Assembly: GCA_938091115.1 (NCBI GenBank)
Contig: CALKNI010000034.1
Location: 1-53,581, forward strand
DNA: 53,581 nucleotides
From: an uncultured Pirellulaceae bacterium
GTDB lineage: Bacteria > Planctomycetota > Planctomycetia > Pirellulales > Pirellulaceae
Reading direction: 5' to 3'
The notes under the pieces were generated by a model. That model did no database searches. It saw nothing but the letters and a program-made list of their open reading frames with translations, and was not told where the DNA came from. A program made the translations under genes and the position numbers. Position 1 is the stretch's first letter; each line of letters begins with the position of its first letter. Below, in pieces: positions 26,569 through 36,187 of this stretch.

Positions 26569-27996
26569 ATGAAAAAAACACTTGTTTTCCTTTGTCTGTT
26601 GTTTGCGGTCCCGTGGAGTATCGAGGCGGTCGAGCGACCCAACGTACTGATCATCATGGCAGATGATTGCACATTTTCAGACTTACCCATGTACGGGGGT
26701 AAAAACGCAAAGACTCCAAACCTTGAAACACTCTCTAAAGAGAGCCTAGTATTTAATCGCGCGTATTTATCATCAGCGATGTGCCAACCATGTCGCGCAG
26801 AACTCTACACGGGACAATACCCAATGAGAAATGGCTGTGCGTGGAATCACTCAGCCAGTCGACCGAGTACAAAAAGTATACCGCACTATCTGCGGAAGTT
26901 AAATTACCGCGTGGGATTGGCCGGGAAAGTACACGTGCTTCCAAAGAATGCCTTTCCGTTTGAATCGATAGCCGGGTTTGATAGAAATTGTGTCCGGAAT
27001 CCAACCTCGGCCCATGACTTAAGTGCAACAAAAGAATTTTTTTCCCGAGATACTGAACAGCCATTCTGTCTGGTCGTGGCCTTGGTGGAACCGCACGTAC
27101 CATGGGTCATGGGAGACGCTTCGGTTTATCCGCCAGCGGACTTGGATCTCCCGCCAAATATTGCTGACACGCCGAGAACACGGGAAGATTTTGCGAAATA
27201 TCTCGCCGAGATTAGTTATATGGACGGCCAGGTAGGCGAAATTCTCGAGGTGCTTGAGGATTCGGGCGAGGCGAATAATACGCTAGTTCTATTTACATCA
27301 GAACAAGGAGCGCAATTTCCCGGTTGCAAATGGACGAACTGGGATACGGGTGTCCATTCAGCGCTGATGGCTCGATGGCCAGGGAAAATCAGAGGAGGAT
27401 TGCGTACCGATGCATTGGTGCAGTATGCAGATATTTTACCGACAATTCTGGAACTCTGCGGCGGCAATTGTCAGGGGAAGCCCTTTGATGGAACTAGTTT
27501 TTTATCAGTTCTTTTGCAGCCAGTCAGTCGGCATCGGGAATTTGTATTCGGAATGCACAACAATGTTCCGGAAGGGCCAGCTTATCCGATTCGCTCGGTA
27601 TGCGATGGCGAGTTTCACTATATTCGCAATCTTTCGCCGGCCGAAACCTACATTGAAAAACATTTGATGGGAGTTAAAGGGGAGGGGGTTCTTAACAATC
27701 CGTACTGGGGCACTTGGATTTGGGATTCGACAACAAACGAACGAACCTACGGATTGGTAAAACGTTACATGCATCGTCCTGCAGAGCAGTTATACCGTTT
27801 GACCAGCGATGCCTATGAGATGAATAACCTTGCACTCGATCCAGAGTATAGGGCAACGGTCGAAAAAATGAGCGCAGAACTCGATCGTTGGATGCGAGAT
27901 CAAGGTGATCCCGGGCTTGAGCAAGATACACGAACAAGTCATCAAGCGGCAAAAAAAGGTCAACATCGATTCATGCCTCCTGCAAAGACGGAATAG
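26569..27996 (+). CDS. Secreted sulfatase (sulfatase 2)
   Basis: A 475-residue sulfatase. From the ATG at 26569 it has a clear signal peptide (residues 1-20, ending IEA-V); longer in-frame starts run back into the previous gene and put the signal inside the chain. The formylglycine Cys is C72 in MCQPCRAEL, still CxPxR, but with an extra Cys at position 75. LAGKVHVL replaces GKWHL and keeps the Lys and His. The late metal motif usually reading DHG or DNG is SEQGAQFPG, so Asp is replaced by Glu and His/Asn by Gln. That pattern marks one of the more distant sulfatase subfamilies. The natural substrate is unknown but is probably a sulfated marine polysaccharide. Confidence 0.92.
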   Translation: MKKTLVFLCLLFAVPWSIEAVERPNVLIIMADDCTFSDLPMYGGKNAKTPNLETLSKESLVFNRAYLSSAMCQPCRAELYTGQYPMRNGCAWNHSASRPSTKSIPHYLRKLNYRVGLAGKVHVLPKNAFPFESIAGFDRNCVRNPTSAHDLSATKEFFSRDTEQPFCLVVALVEPHVPWVMGDASVYPPADLDLPPNIADTPRTREDFAKYLAEISYMDGQVGEILEVLEDSGEANNTLVLFTSEQGAQFPGCKWTNWDTGVHSALMARWPGKIRGGLRTDALVQYADILPTILELCGGNCQGKPFDGTSFLSVLLQPVSRHREFVFGMHNNVPEGPAYPIRSVCDGEFHYIRNLSPAETYIEKHLMGVKGEGVLNNPYWGTWIWDSTTNERTYGLVKRYMHRPAEQLYRLTSDAYEMNNLALDPEYRATVEKMSAELDRWMRDQGDPGLEQDTRTSHQAAKKGQHRFMPPAKTE

Positions 27997-28060
27997 GGTC
28001 TGTCAAATAGGCGTTGAATAAAGTGTTGTTTCAAACACTCAGTAGTTCTTTGAGGAGCCC

Positions 28061-29566
28061 ATGAAAACTAAACTCTCGTCCGTATTGTTGGCAGCTTATT
28101 TGCTGTACGGGGGCGCTCTCCTTGAAGGAGCTGTCGCACAGGAAGCGGATTCTCCATACAACGTCTTGTTTATTATTTCAGATGATCTGACTTCGACAGC
28201 CCTTTCGTGTTACGGAAATCCTCGCTGTCAAACGCCCAACATTGATGCCCTGGCTGATCGTGGAACACGCTTCACGCGGGCTTATTGTCAGGGGACTTAC
28301 TGTGGTCCTTCGCGGGCATCATTTATGTCGGGCTACTATCCACATGCGACCGGAGTCCTTGGTTATGACAGCCCCCGGCCTAAGATTGGCGACCGAGCGA
28401 CGTGGCCACAGCTTTTTAAAAATAACGGATATTACACTGCGCGAGTTAGTAAGCTCTATCATATGGGAGTTCCAGGCGGCATCGAAGTTGGTTTTGGTAT
28501 CGAGGATCATTTGGGGTCAGATGGTTCCGATGATCCCGCTTCCTGGACGGAGCGGTTTAATTGTCCAGGGCCGGAATGGAAGGCCCCCGGAGATATTGAA
28601 CTGCTTGAAGGGAATCCGGATGGTAAAAAGCCACCTAAAGGCGGCAATAATTTTATTGTTGTTGAAGCTGATGGAGGAGATGAAGTTCACTCAGACGGAC
28701 TTGCCGCAAAGAAGGCAGTCGAACTTATCGAAGCCCATAAAGATGAACCTTTCTGGCTAGGTGTCGGGTTCGTTCGTCCGCACGTACCGTTTGTTGCTCC
28801 GCGCAGTTATTTTCCGCCTTTTCTTCCGTATTCGAATATCGAATTACCAGAAAAAATCGCGGGAGATCGAGATGATACGCCACGCGCAGGGGTTAATTAC
28901 AAGACCAGTGAAAATATGAAAATGGATCTTCGGCGGCAAAAAAAAGCGGTGGGAGGATACCTTGCCTCGGTTGCCTTTATGGATGCTCAAGTTGGAAAAG
29001 TAATGGACGCACTCGACCGTGCCGGGTTACGCGACAAAACTATTGTGATTTTTACAAGTGATCACGGATACCATCTTGGGGAACATGATTTTTGGGCCAA
29101 AGTGAGCCTTCGCGAAGAATCGGCAGCGGTTCCTTTAATTATTTGTGTGCCGAATCAGCCGCCGGGAGTTTGCAATAGCCTTGTCGAACTTTTGGATCTT
29201 TATCCGACAGTTGCTGATCTTTGTGGGCTTGAGGTCCCGCAAAGACTGCAAGGTAAAAATATAAAATCGATGTTGAGTAATCCTGAGGCAACAGTGCGGG
29301 AATCTGCCTTCAGTGTCGCACCAATGCGCAAGGGATTTTTACTGCGAGAAGACAATTGGGCCTATATCCAATACGGTGAGGATGCAGCGAATGGCGTCGA
29401 GCTGTACGACATGAATTTAGATCCCAAGCAATATAATAATTTGGCGGGAAATCCAGATCAGGCGCAGTTAATCAGTCGCTTCAAAGCAAAAATGAAATTA
29501 AAAATGACGGAAGTCAGAACCAACGATCTACCAGCTTCAACAAAACCGACGAGGCGAAAAAAGTAA
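28061..29566 (+). CDS. Secreted iduronate-2-sulfatase-like sulfatase (sulfatase 3)
   Basis: A 501-residue sulfatase with a signal peptide ending AVA-Q (residue 26). The formylglycine site is C81 in YCGPSRASF (CxPSR). The FWLGVGFVRPHVPFVAPRSYF-like segment and DHGYHLGEHDFWAK at the metal site match the iduronate-2-sulfatase/choline-sulfatase-like group. The ATG at 28061 has a strong GAGGAG (28052-28057). It lies 64 bp after sulfatase 2. The similarity suggests activity on a 2-O-sulfated uronic acid, but carrageenan, ulvan or fucoidan are equally possible substrates in this organism. Confidence 0.93.
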   Translation: MKTKLSSVLLAAYLLYGGALLEGAVAQEADSPYNVLFIISDDLTSTALSCYGNPRCQTPNIDALADRGTRFTRAYCQGTYCGPSRASFMSGYYPHATGVLGYDSPRPKIGDRATWPQLFKNNGYYTARVSKLYHMGVPGGIEVGFGIEDHLGSDGSDDPASWTERFNCPGPEWKAPGDIELLEGNPDGKKPPKGGNNFIVVEADGGDEVHSDGLAAKKAVELIEAHKDEPFWLGVGFVRPHVPFVAPRSYFPPFLPYSNIELPEKIAGDRDDTPRAGVNYKTSENMKMDLRRQKKAVGGYLASVAFMDAQVGKVMDALDRAGLRDKTIVIFTSDHGYHLGEHDFWAKVSLREESAAVPLIICVPNQPPGVCNSLVELLDLYPTVADLCGLEVPQRLQGKNIKSMLSNPEATVRESAFSVAPMRKGFLLREDNWAYIQYGEDAANGVELYDMNLDPKQYNNLAGNPDQAQLISRFKAKMKLKMTEVRTNDLPASTKPTRRKK

Positions 29567-29635
29567 CCTAAACAGTAGACTTTGATTCGACCCCTTATTA
29601 TTTGCAACGCAATCATGACTTGCGGAGGAGGAATC

Positions 29636-31528
29636 ATGAGAAATTTTTTCGTTTTGATTAGTTTATATTTTTCCATTTGGACGCCGGGAGCATTGCTAAG
29701 TGAGGAGCCGCCAAATGTGGTTGTGTTTCTTACCGATGATCAGGGCTGGGGCGACCTGGGCTGCTATGGGCATCCGAGAATTCAAAGTCCTCATCTGGAT
29801 CAGTTTGCTGCTGAAGGCTTGCGGTTAACCCAGTGCTATGCCGGCTGTAGCGTGTGCTCTCCCTCTCGGTCGGCTATTTTGACCGGTCGAACACCTTATC
29901 GAAATGGTGTTTGGCGGTGGATTCCGCCGGGAAGCCAGTACCACCTCCGAGCGAGTGAAATTACGATAGCGGAGCTACTAAAAGAACGAGGCTACGATAC
30001 TTGCCACGTAGGAAAATGGCATTTGAACGGAAAATTCAATAGTGCCCAACAGCCTCAGCCAAATGATCACGGATACGACCATTGGCTGGCAACGCAAAAC
30101 AATGCCGCACCGAACCACATGAACCCGGAAAATTTTGTCCGCAATGGAAATCCGATTGGCAAGGCTACCGGGCCGAGTTCCATGATTTGCGCGGAGGAGG
30201 CAATTGACTGGCTTGAGTCCCGAGAAAATTCAAGCCGCCCGTTTTTCCTGACCGTCTGGACCCACGAGCCTCATTTGCCAATCGAATCGGCAGAAAAGTA
30301 CATGCGCCACTACGCGGATATTGAAGACGAAGGTATTCGGCAGCATCACGGTAACATTACTCAACTTGACGATGCGTTTGGGACTTTAATGGCAGGGCTG
30401 GATCGCATGGGGCATCGAAACGATACGCTCGTAATTTATACCTCGGACAATGGCCCTGAGGGAAAGGGTACGTCGGGAAGAACGCGAGGATCCACCGGAG
30501 GACTGCGTGGGCGGAAGCGAGCATCTCATGAGGGTGGAATTCGAGTGCCTGGAATTATTCGTTGGCCAGGCCATGTTACGGCGGGATCACAAAGTGGGAT
30601 TCCGGTAATTGGCTCAGATATCTTTTCCACAATTTGCGCTATTGTAAAAATTCCGCTTCCTAAAGATCGAACAATTGACGGAGCAAGCATATTACCAGTT
30701 TTTGAAAATAAACCGGTCGTTCGAGAGCAACCGCTATATTGGCGAAATCATTTGGCACCAGAGAAATCACGTGTGGCGATGCGAGTTGGCGATTGGAAAA
30801 TATTGGCATCGGAAAATTTAACTCAGTTTGAGTTGTATAATATCCGGGAGGATTGGCAAGAAACAGATGATTTACAATCGAAGCATCCTGTCAAATTTGA
30901 ATCACTTAAAAAGCAACTAATCCAAATGGATGCTGCGGTATTAGCTGAGGGGCCGGACTGGTGGAAAGAAGATAAATCCCGTTCTCGGAAACCAACCAAG
31001 ACTGCTAAACTACCTCCGGGCACGGACAACACGGGTCGATTTAAACAAGTCAAGGGTGTCAATGTGACTGCTTGTGATTTGGGATATCGATTGAAAGCTA
31101 ACGGTGAAGGGCTGGCTCTGCAAAAGCTAGATTCACCCATTGTGGGTCGGGCCGTTTTGACCGCAACTTATCGAAGTAACCAAAAGCAAGGTAAGACGCG
31201 CAATGCGGCGATTGTATTCGGATCCGATTCCAGCAATCAGGAAACATTGAAAATTGGCACAGCCATCGGAATGGATCAACATGTAGCGTTCCGTGGTGGC
31301 TGGCAGAATGTCGGCGAACTTGCCAAGGTCGACGCCAATTTTGAGCCTCTGGATACATTTCATGTCCAGATTGAAATCGACTTAAATCGTCATTTGGCAA
31401 TCGCCAAAATCAATGGCAAAACAGTGGAGGCAGCTTTGCCGCCGGCATGGAAAGAAATCTCTTGGGTAGGATTTTATGTGAAGGCGACAGAAACTGATTT
31501 CGCCGATTTCAAAATTGAATTGAAATGA
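29636..31528 (+). CDS. Secreted arylsulfatase with C-terminal lectin-like domain (sulfatase 4)
   Basis: A 630-residue protein. The signal peptide spans about residues 1-22, and the catalytic domain is canonical: LTDDQGWGDLGCYG, formylglycine site C74 in VCSPSRSAI, VGKWHLNG, and TSDNGPEGKG at the metal site. Residues about 460-630 form a beta-rich domain (DLGYRLKANGEGLALQ, AAIVFGSDSS, WVGFYVKATETDFADF) resembling DUF1080/concanavalin-like glycan-binding modules. The start is ATG at 29636 with an excellent GGAGGAGG at 29624-29631; an earlier in-frame TTG (29582) is rejected because it displaces the signal peptide. It ends the sulfatase operon and converges on the cupin gene. Confidence 0.93.
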   Translation: MRNFFVLISLYFSIWTPGALLSEEPPNVVVFLTDDQGWGDLGCYGHPRIQSPHLDQFAAEGLRLTQCYAGCSVCSPSRSAILTGRTPYRNGVWRWIPPGSQYHLRASEITIAELLKERGYDTCHVGKWHLNGKFNSAQQPQPNDHGYDHWLATQNNAAPNHMNPENFVRNGNPIGKATGPSSMICAEEAIDWLESRENSSRPFFLTVWTHEPHLPIESAEKYMRHYADIEDEGIRQHHGNITQLDDAFGTLMAGLDRMGHRNDTLVIYTSDNGPEGKGTSGRTRGSTGGLRGRKRASHEGGIRVPGIIRWPGHVTAGSQSGIPVIGSDIFSTICAIVKIPLPKDRTIDGASILPVFENKPVVREQPLYWRNHLAPEKSRVAMRVGDWKILASENLTQFELYNIREDWQETDDLQSKHPVKFESLKKQLIQMDAAVLAEGPDWWKEDKSRSRKPTKTAKLPPGTDNTGRFKQVKGVNVTACDLGYRLKANGEGLALQKLDSPIVGRAVLTATYRSNQKQGKTRNAAIVFGSDSSNQETLKIGTAIGMDQHVAFRGGWQNVGELAKVDANFEPLDTFHVQIEIDLNRHLAIAKINGKTVEAALPPAWKEISWVGFYVKATETDFADFKIELK

Positions 31529-31553
31529 TCAATTCACAGCAATTCCAATGACA

Positions 31554-31919
31554 CTACGATTCAATCAAAACGGTATCATCGTCTTCATACGGTGGGCTAC
31601 AGCAGCAGAGTAATCGCAATACGACGTTGCCGTCATTTGTAATTTGATGGATTTGGCCGGGAGGTATCGAGACGGCATCGCCAGCGCCAACATTCTGCAT
31701 CTGGCCTTCGATCGTCATGATTCCCTGACCATCGGTAATGTAATAGATTTCTTCTGCTTTGATGTGATAGTGTGGAATCGTTTGTCCACCGACTGGAACA
31801 CGAGCCTCGGCGAGACTTTGATTGCGGATGGAAGAATTTCGATAAGAAAGCAATTCTCGAATTTCGGAGGAGTCCTTCGTGGTGAACGAAGGAACAACGT
31901 TAAGGTTTTTAACATCCAC
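31554..31919 (-). CDS. Single-domain cupin protein
   Basis: A 121-residue cupin_2 protein. It has HYHIKAEEIYYITDGQG (cupin motif 1: two His and a Glu) and IPPGQIHQITN (motif 2), so a bound metal is likely. The C-terminus has three consecutive Cys residues (LLCCCSPPY). The chosen start is GTG at 31919, because GAGGA lies eight bases upstream; the in-frame TTG at 31934 has no such site. The gene lies between sulfatase 4 and the BNR-repeat gene and is transcribed away from the sulfatases. Function is unknown; a sugar isomerase or sensing role would fit the context. Confidence 0.85.
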   Translation of the reverse strand: MDVKNLNVVPSFTTKDSSEIRELLSYRNSSIRNQSLAEARVPVGGQTIPHYHIKAEEIYYITDGQGIMTIEGQMQNVGAGDAVSIPPGQIHQITNDGNVVLRLLCCCSPPYEDDDTVLIES

Positions 31920-31964
31920 GGTTGAAGTCCTCAAATTGTATGAAGTGACTGATGAACTGAGTTA

Positions 31965-33068
31965 TTATTTGTTGCTCGGCGATTGCCAAAGCCCAATGCG
32001 ACCATTGCTTCCCGAAGCCCATCCGTGGTTTCCATTTGGTGAAAATTGTATTGAATGAAAACCCGTTTCGGAAATGCGTTGCCAAGTCTGGCCAAGGTCA
32101 AAAGAAATATCAGTTCCGCTAGGTCCTACGGTGATTGCACAGGGGGCGCCGCGGTGTTGAGCATGAGTTACGCAACTACGAAAACCAGAGGGAGGCTTTG
32201 CGTCTTGGGGAACTTTCCATGTCATTCCCCCATCCGAAGAAACAGCGTAATTGTGAGTTTTGTCATCGGCTAATGTATAGTTGCCACCAACGACTACTCC
32301 GCATTTCTGATTGAAGAAGCAAACTGAAAAAATTCCTGAAGAAGGGTCTCTTGGAATGGGCACGTTTGCCATTTTCCACTGTTTTCCGGCATCTCGAGAA
32401 ATTGCGATACGGCTCGTTTCACTGGCTTCGCCCTTCAGGGCACTACCTAACGCAATAAAGATATTTGACCCAGACGTAGTGATCATGTTGGTCCCACTGG
32501 CGGCGAAGCCTGCCTCTCCAGGTCGAGTGGCGGGTGAGTTGTTTGCTGGTTTCCAAGACACACCTCCGTCGGAAGTGGTTAAGAGGAATATTTTTCCGTC
32601 AATTGGATCGCCCATAATGATTCCGTTTTCCTGATCTAAAAAAGAGAGTGCGTCAAGAAATACTTTCTCATCTTTGTTTTCATACACTCGTTGCCAGTCG
32701 CTCCCCCCGTTGGTGCTGCGGTAAATACAGGCAGGCGTTCCCGATGTAATGGCGACGATGGTTTGCGAGTCGATGGCGTGAATGTCTCGAAAATCAAGAT
32801 TCTCTGCCCCCGGAACAATACAAATGTTCCAAGTTTTGCCCCCGTTAACAGAGCGGGCAATCGTTCCGCCGGTTCCACTAGCCCAAATGGTCGAATCCGA
32901 AAAAACGTGTAGCCCGCGAAGACTAGCCTTCGTGTCGAGTTGAATTACTTGCCAAGGATCAGCTATGCGATTTTCTCCATCTGCTCGTTCGTCGCCTTGT
33001 GCAAAACCGCAGAAAAAGCTCGAAATTGTGATTATCAAAAGTAATTTATCGACTGGTTTTGTTTTCAT
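31965..33068 (-). CDS. Secreted BNR/YCF48-like beta-propeller protein
   Basis: A 367-residue protein with a signal peptide (residues 1-25). It holds a repeating pattern in which a Ser-rich turn of the form S-x-D/N-x-G-x-T/D-W recurs: SVNGGKTW, STNGGSDW, TSDGGVSW, SRDAGKQW, SSDGGMTW and SFDLGQTW. These Asp-box/BNR-type repeats mark a six- or seven-bladed propeller, with the closest resemblance to YCF48/photosystem II assembly-like and oligoxyloglucan reducing-end cellobiohydrolase-like proteins. There is no cytochrome or catalytic motif. The position next to sulfatases suggests a role in binding glycans at the surface, but that is inferred. It may be co-transcribed with the cupin gene (45-bp gap). 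Confidence 0.82.
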   Translation of the reverse strand: MKTKPVDKLLLIITISSFFCGFAQGDERADGENRIADPWQVIQLDTKASLRGLHVFSDSTIWASGTGGTIARSVNGGKTWNICIVPGAENLDFRDIHAIDSQTIVAITSGTPACIYRSTNGGSDWQRVYENKDEKVFLDALSFLDQENGIIMGDPIDGKIFLLTTSDGGVSWKPANNSPATRPGEAGFAASGTNMITTSGSNIFIALGSALKGEASETSRIAISRDAGKQWKMANVPIPRDPSSGIFSVCFFNQKCGVVVGGNYTLADDKTHNYAVSSDGGMTWKVPQDAKPPSGFRSCVTHAQHRGAPCAITVGPSGTDISFDLGQTWQRISETGFHSIQFSPNGNHGWASGSNGRIGLWQSPSNK

Positions 33069-33328
33069 TTGAGTCCTTAGCTGATTTTTAAAGAGTTACA
33101 TCAACTCCGCAACATCGACCTGCGAAAAAACGAGTGAACCAGGTTTGTATTATACATTCTCAATTTTTATACAAGCATGCGGCGGTTCTACAAGCCAAAC
33201 AACATGATCTGAGATATGATTAGTGATTAGAAGCAGGATTGATTTGGGATAGAAGTTACTGGGTTGCAAATTGAAATGCATGAAAATGGAAGTACCGATT
33301 TACACCACACAATCGCTGGAAAACTGGA

Positions 33329-36184
33329 ATGATCAAGCCTAATTTAACTTATCAGATTTGCCTTGGCGTTATCTTCTTTCTCAATTTAGTGTCGCACATT
33401 GGATTTGGACAGGATCAGGCAAAGATTAGTTTTGCAGATCAGGTAAGGCCTGTTTTTAAAAAGCACTGTTATTCCTGCCATGGACCTGCGACTCAAGAGA
33501 GTGAATATCGGTTAGATGTCAAAAGTGCCGCGATGGGTATTGGTGATCGCGGTGATCAGCCAATCGAAGTAGGCGATCGAAAACACAGCCCATTGTTCAC
33601 GTTGGTCAGCGGTGCGGTGGACGGTGAGCGAATGCCTCCCGCGGGTTCTGGCAAATCTCTTAGTCAGAAAGAGATTGAGATTATTGGCCAATGGATAGAC
33701 GAAGGTGCAAGTTGGCCGGACGAATTTGCGAATGAATCAGCAATCGGTTCAGGCCGGCAACCAATAGAAACCGATCACTGGTCATTTCAGTCGGCAGTCG
33801 ATCACATTCCTCCGAAGGTCCAGTGGCCGTTGTCGGTGAATTTTCCCATTCGGGGGCCGATAGATCAGTTTGTTAGCCGGAAGCTTCAAGAAAACAGGCT
33901 TCGTCCATCATCACCGACTGATCGCACTACGCTAATTCGTCGGTTGTATCTAAATATGCTCGGTCTTTATCCAACGCCTGAACAGGTTCAGACATTTGTT
34001 GCCGATCAATCCAAAGATGCGTATGCGAACTTAATCGAAAGAGTTTTAGCAAGTCCTCATTACGGTGAACGTTGGGCGCGTCATTGGCTGGACGTTGTCC
34101 GTTTTGGTGAATCAACAGGCTACGAAGTAAATCGAGATCGGGCGAATGCTTATTATTATCGTGACTATGTGATTGACTCATTTAACAACGACAAGTCCTA
34201 TCAGGATTTTATTCTTGAACAACTCGCTGGGGATGCCGTCGGAGTGGATGTTGGAACCGGTTTTCTCGTAGGAGGTGCCTATGATATTGTAAAAAGCCCG
34301 GACAAAAACTTGACGCTCATGCAGCGGGAAGATGAATTAGCTGATTATGTAAACACTACCAGCACGACGTTTTTAGGTTTAACAGTTGGATGCGCGCGAT
34401 GTCACAATCATAAATTTGATCCCATTCTGCAATCGGATTACTACTCTCTTCAAGCGGTGTTTGCCGGAGTTCAACACGGGGAGCGAAGGCTCAAAGAACA
34501 TTTGGATCCGTCTGTTCGAATTGCAATGGATACGCTCGAAAAGGAGCGGATAACTTATCAGAAGAACATCGCCGATTTGAAAAAAAAGCTTCTCCCACTC
34601 GACGCTGCTGGAATTGATTTGCCTGCGGTTAACGCCAAAAAGAATGTCGATAATTTTCTACCCACGAAAGCAAAATATATTCGATTTGAAATTTTTCGAA
34701 CGAACGGTGCAGAGCCTTGTATCGATGAACTGGAAGTGTTCTCGCATCAGGATCACAAAAATATTGCCTTGGCCTCGAACGGGTGCAAAGTGCGGTCATC
34801 CGGTGATTACCAGAACAATCCAAAACATCAATTGAAACATCTTAACGACGGTAAGTATGGAAATGATTTCAGTTGGATATCCAATCAGAAGGGAGCGGGT
34901 TGGGTAGAAATTGAATTGCCAAATTTGACAACCATTGATCAAGTCGTCTGGGGGCGAGAGAGGAATGGTGCTTACGCTGACCGTTTACCTGTCGGTTACA
35001 TCATTGAGGTTTCCGCCGATGGGAAAAACTATCAGCGAGTTTCCGGTTCGTCGAGACGGCCATCGAATGTAGCGGGTTCATCTATGTTAGATCTGGATGC
35101 GATTCGACTCTTTTCTCAGGCCGATGCTGCGAAAGCGAAAGAATTGTTGACACTGTTGGAACAAACAGAATCCAGGCTTACCAAATTGACTCAGTCGATC
35201 CCGACTGCCTATGTGGGTAAATTTTCTCAACCGCCGGTCATCAAACGTCTGTACCGTGGTGATCCGCTTTCTCCCCGAGAGGAAGTTTATCCAGACGCTT
35301 TGGCGGTTATGGGGACATTGGGAATGACTTCCGACGAACCCGAGCAAGGTCGGCGACTCAAGTTAGCGAAATGGATCGCTTCTGAGGATAATCCGTTAAC
35401 CGCCCGGGTGATGGTTAATCGAGTGTGGCATTATCACTTTGGTCGAGGATTAGTCGCAACGCCCAGTGATTTGGGAAAAAATGGAGCTGCTCCCAGTCAC
35501 CCAGAGCTTCTGGATTGGTTAGCAATTCGATTTATTGAAAACGACTGGTCGCTAAAATGGCTTCACCGCGAAATTTTATTATCAAGCACTTTTCAGCAGT
35601 CCAGCCAACCCCAACCGGAGGCACTTGCCAAAGATGCTGATTGCAAACTGTTGTGGCGCTTTCCATTGAAACGGCTTGAAGCCGAAGCGATTCGAGATTG
35701 TATATTGCAGCTGACGGGAAAATTAAACCTCCAGGCGGGGGGGCCGGGGTTTTTACTGTTCAAGATCGATCGTGAAAACGTCCATCATTATTTTCCTTTA
35801 GAGAATTTTGGTCCTGAGCATTTCAGGCGGATGATTTACATGACCAAAATTCGTCAAGAACAAGATGAAGTGTTCGGTGTATTTGATTGCCCAGACGGAG
35901 GGCAGACCATTCCGAATCGAAACCAGTCGACAACGGCGTTGCAGTCGCTAAACATGCTCAATAGCAAATTCATGATAGAGCAAGCTAAATTTTTATCCGA
36001 ACGTTTGCGACGCGAAGCAGAAAGCAGTGTGGACGAACAGATTAACCATGCCTTTGACTTAGCTTTTGCAAGAAACCCTACTGCAGCAGAGCTGGAAGAT
36101 GCAAAAGCATTGATACAGGAATTTGGCTTGGCATCTTTTTGCCGCGCAATCTTAAATTCAAATGAGTTTTTATTTATAAGGTAA
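33329..36184 (+). CDS. PSCyt1 / DUF1549 / F5-8 type C / DUF1553 protein
   Basis: A 951-residue exported protein with the multidomain layout known only from planctomycetes and relatives. After the signal peptide (residues 1-28), a cytochrome-like domain carries a CxxCH haem site (C47-Y-S-C50-H51). The DUF1549 region (about 160-380) contains RWARHWLDVVRFGES and a second CxxCH-like motif in GCARCHNHKFDP. An inserted discoidin/F5-8 type C domain (about 435-580: KYIRFEIFRTNGAEPCIDELEVFS, WVEIELP) is followed by DUF1553 (about 640-930: PLTARVMVNRVWHYHFGRGLV). The DUF1501 gene begins three bases after its stop, so the two are translationally linked. Proposed roles are in electron transfer and polysaccharide processing; this is not established. 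Confidence 0.92.
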   Translation: MIKPNLTYQICLGVIFFLNLVSHIGFGQDQAKISFADQVRPVFKKHCYSCHGPATQESEYRLDVKSAAMGIGDRGDQPIEVGDRKHSPLFTLVSGAVDGERMPPAGSGKSLSQKEIEIIGQWIDEGASWPDEFANESAIGSGRQPIETDHWSFQSAVDHIPPKVQWPLSVNFPIRGPIDQFVSRKLQENRLRPSSPTDRTTLIRRLYLNMLGLYPTPEQVQTFVADQSKDAYANLIERVLASPHYGERWARHWLDVVRFGESTGYEVNRDRANAYYYRDYVIDSFNNDKSYQDFILEQLAGDAVGVDVGTGFLVGGAYDIVKSPDKNLTLMQREDELADYVNTTSTTFLGLTVGCARCHNHKFDPILQSDYYSLQAVFAGVQHGERRLKEHLDPSVRIAMDTLEKERITYQKNIADLKKKLLPLDAAGIDLPAVNAKKNVDNFLPTKAKYIRFEIFRTNGAEPCIDELEVFSHQDHKNIALASNGCKVRSSGDYQNNPKHQLKHLNDGKYGNDFSWISNQKGAGWVEIELPNLTTIDQVVWGRERNGAYADRLPVGYIIEVSADGKNYQRVSGSSRRPSNVAGSSMLDLDAIRLFSQADAAKAKELLTLLEQTESRLTKLTQSIPTAYVGKFSQPPVIKRLYRGDPLSPREEVYPDALAVMGTLGMTSDEPEQGRRLKLAKWIASEDNPLTARVMVNRVWHYHFGRGLVATPSDLGKNGAAPSHPELLDWLAIRFIENDWSLKWLHREILLSSTFQQSSQPQPEALAKDADCKLLWRFPLKRLEAEAIRDCILQLTGKLNLQAGGPGFLLFKIDRENVHHYFPLENFGPEHFRRMIYMTKIRQEQDEVFGVFDCPDGGQTIPNRNQSTTALQSLNMLNSKFMIEQAKFLSERLRREAESSVDEQINHAFDLAFARNPTAAELEDAKALIQEFGLASFCRAILNSNEFLFIR

Positions 36185-36187
36185 GCT

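Noticed and set aside
28242-28760. 172-residue open frame on the same strand as sulfatase 3
   Set aside because: It overlaps the sulfatase catalytic domain in another frame and shows no family features.
33145-33174. TTGTAT and ATACAA inverted repeat upstream of the DUF1553 gene
   Set aside because: Six-base arms across 18 AT-rich bases; expected by chance in such sequence.
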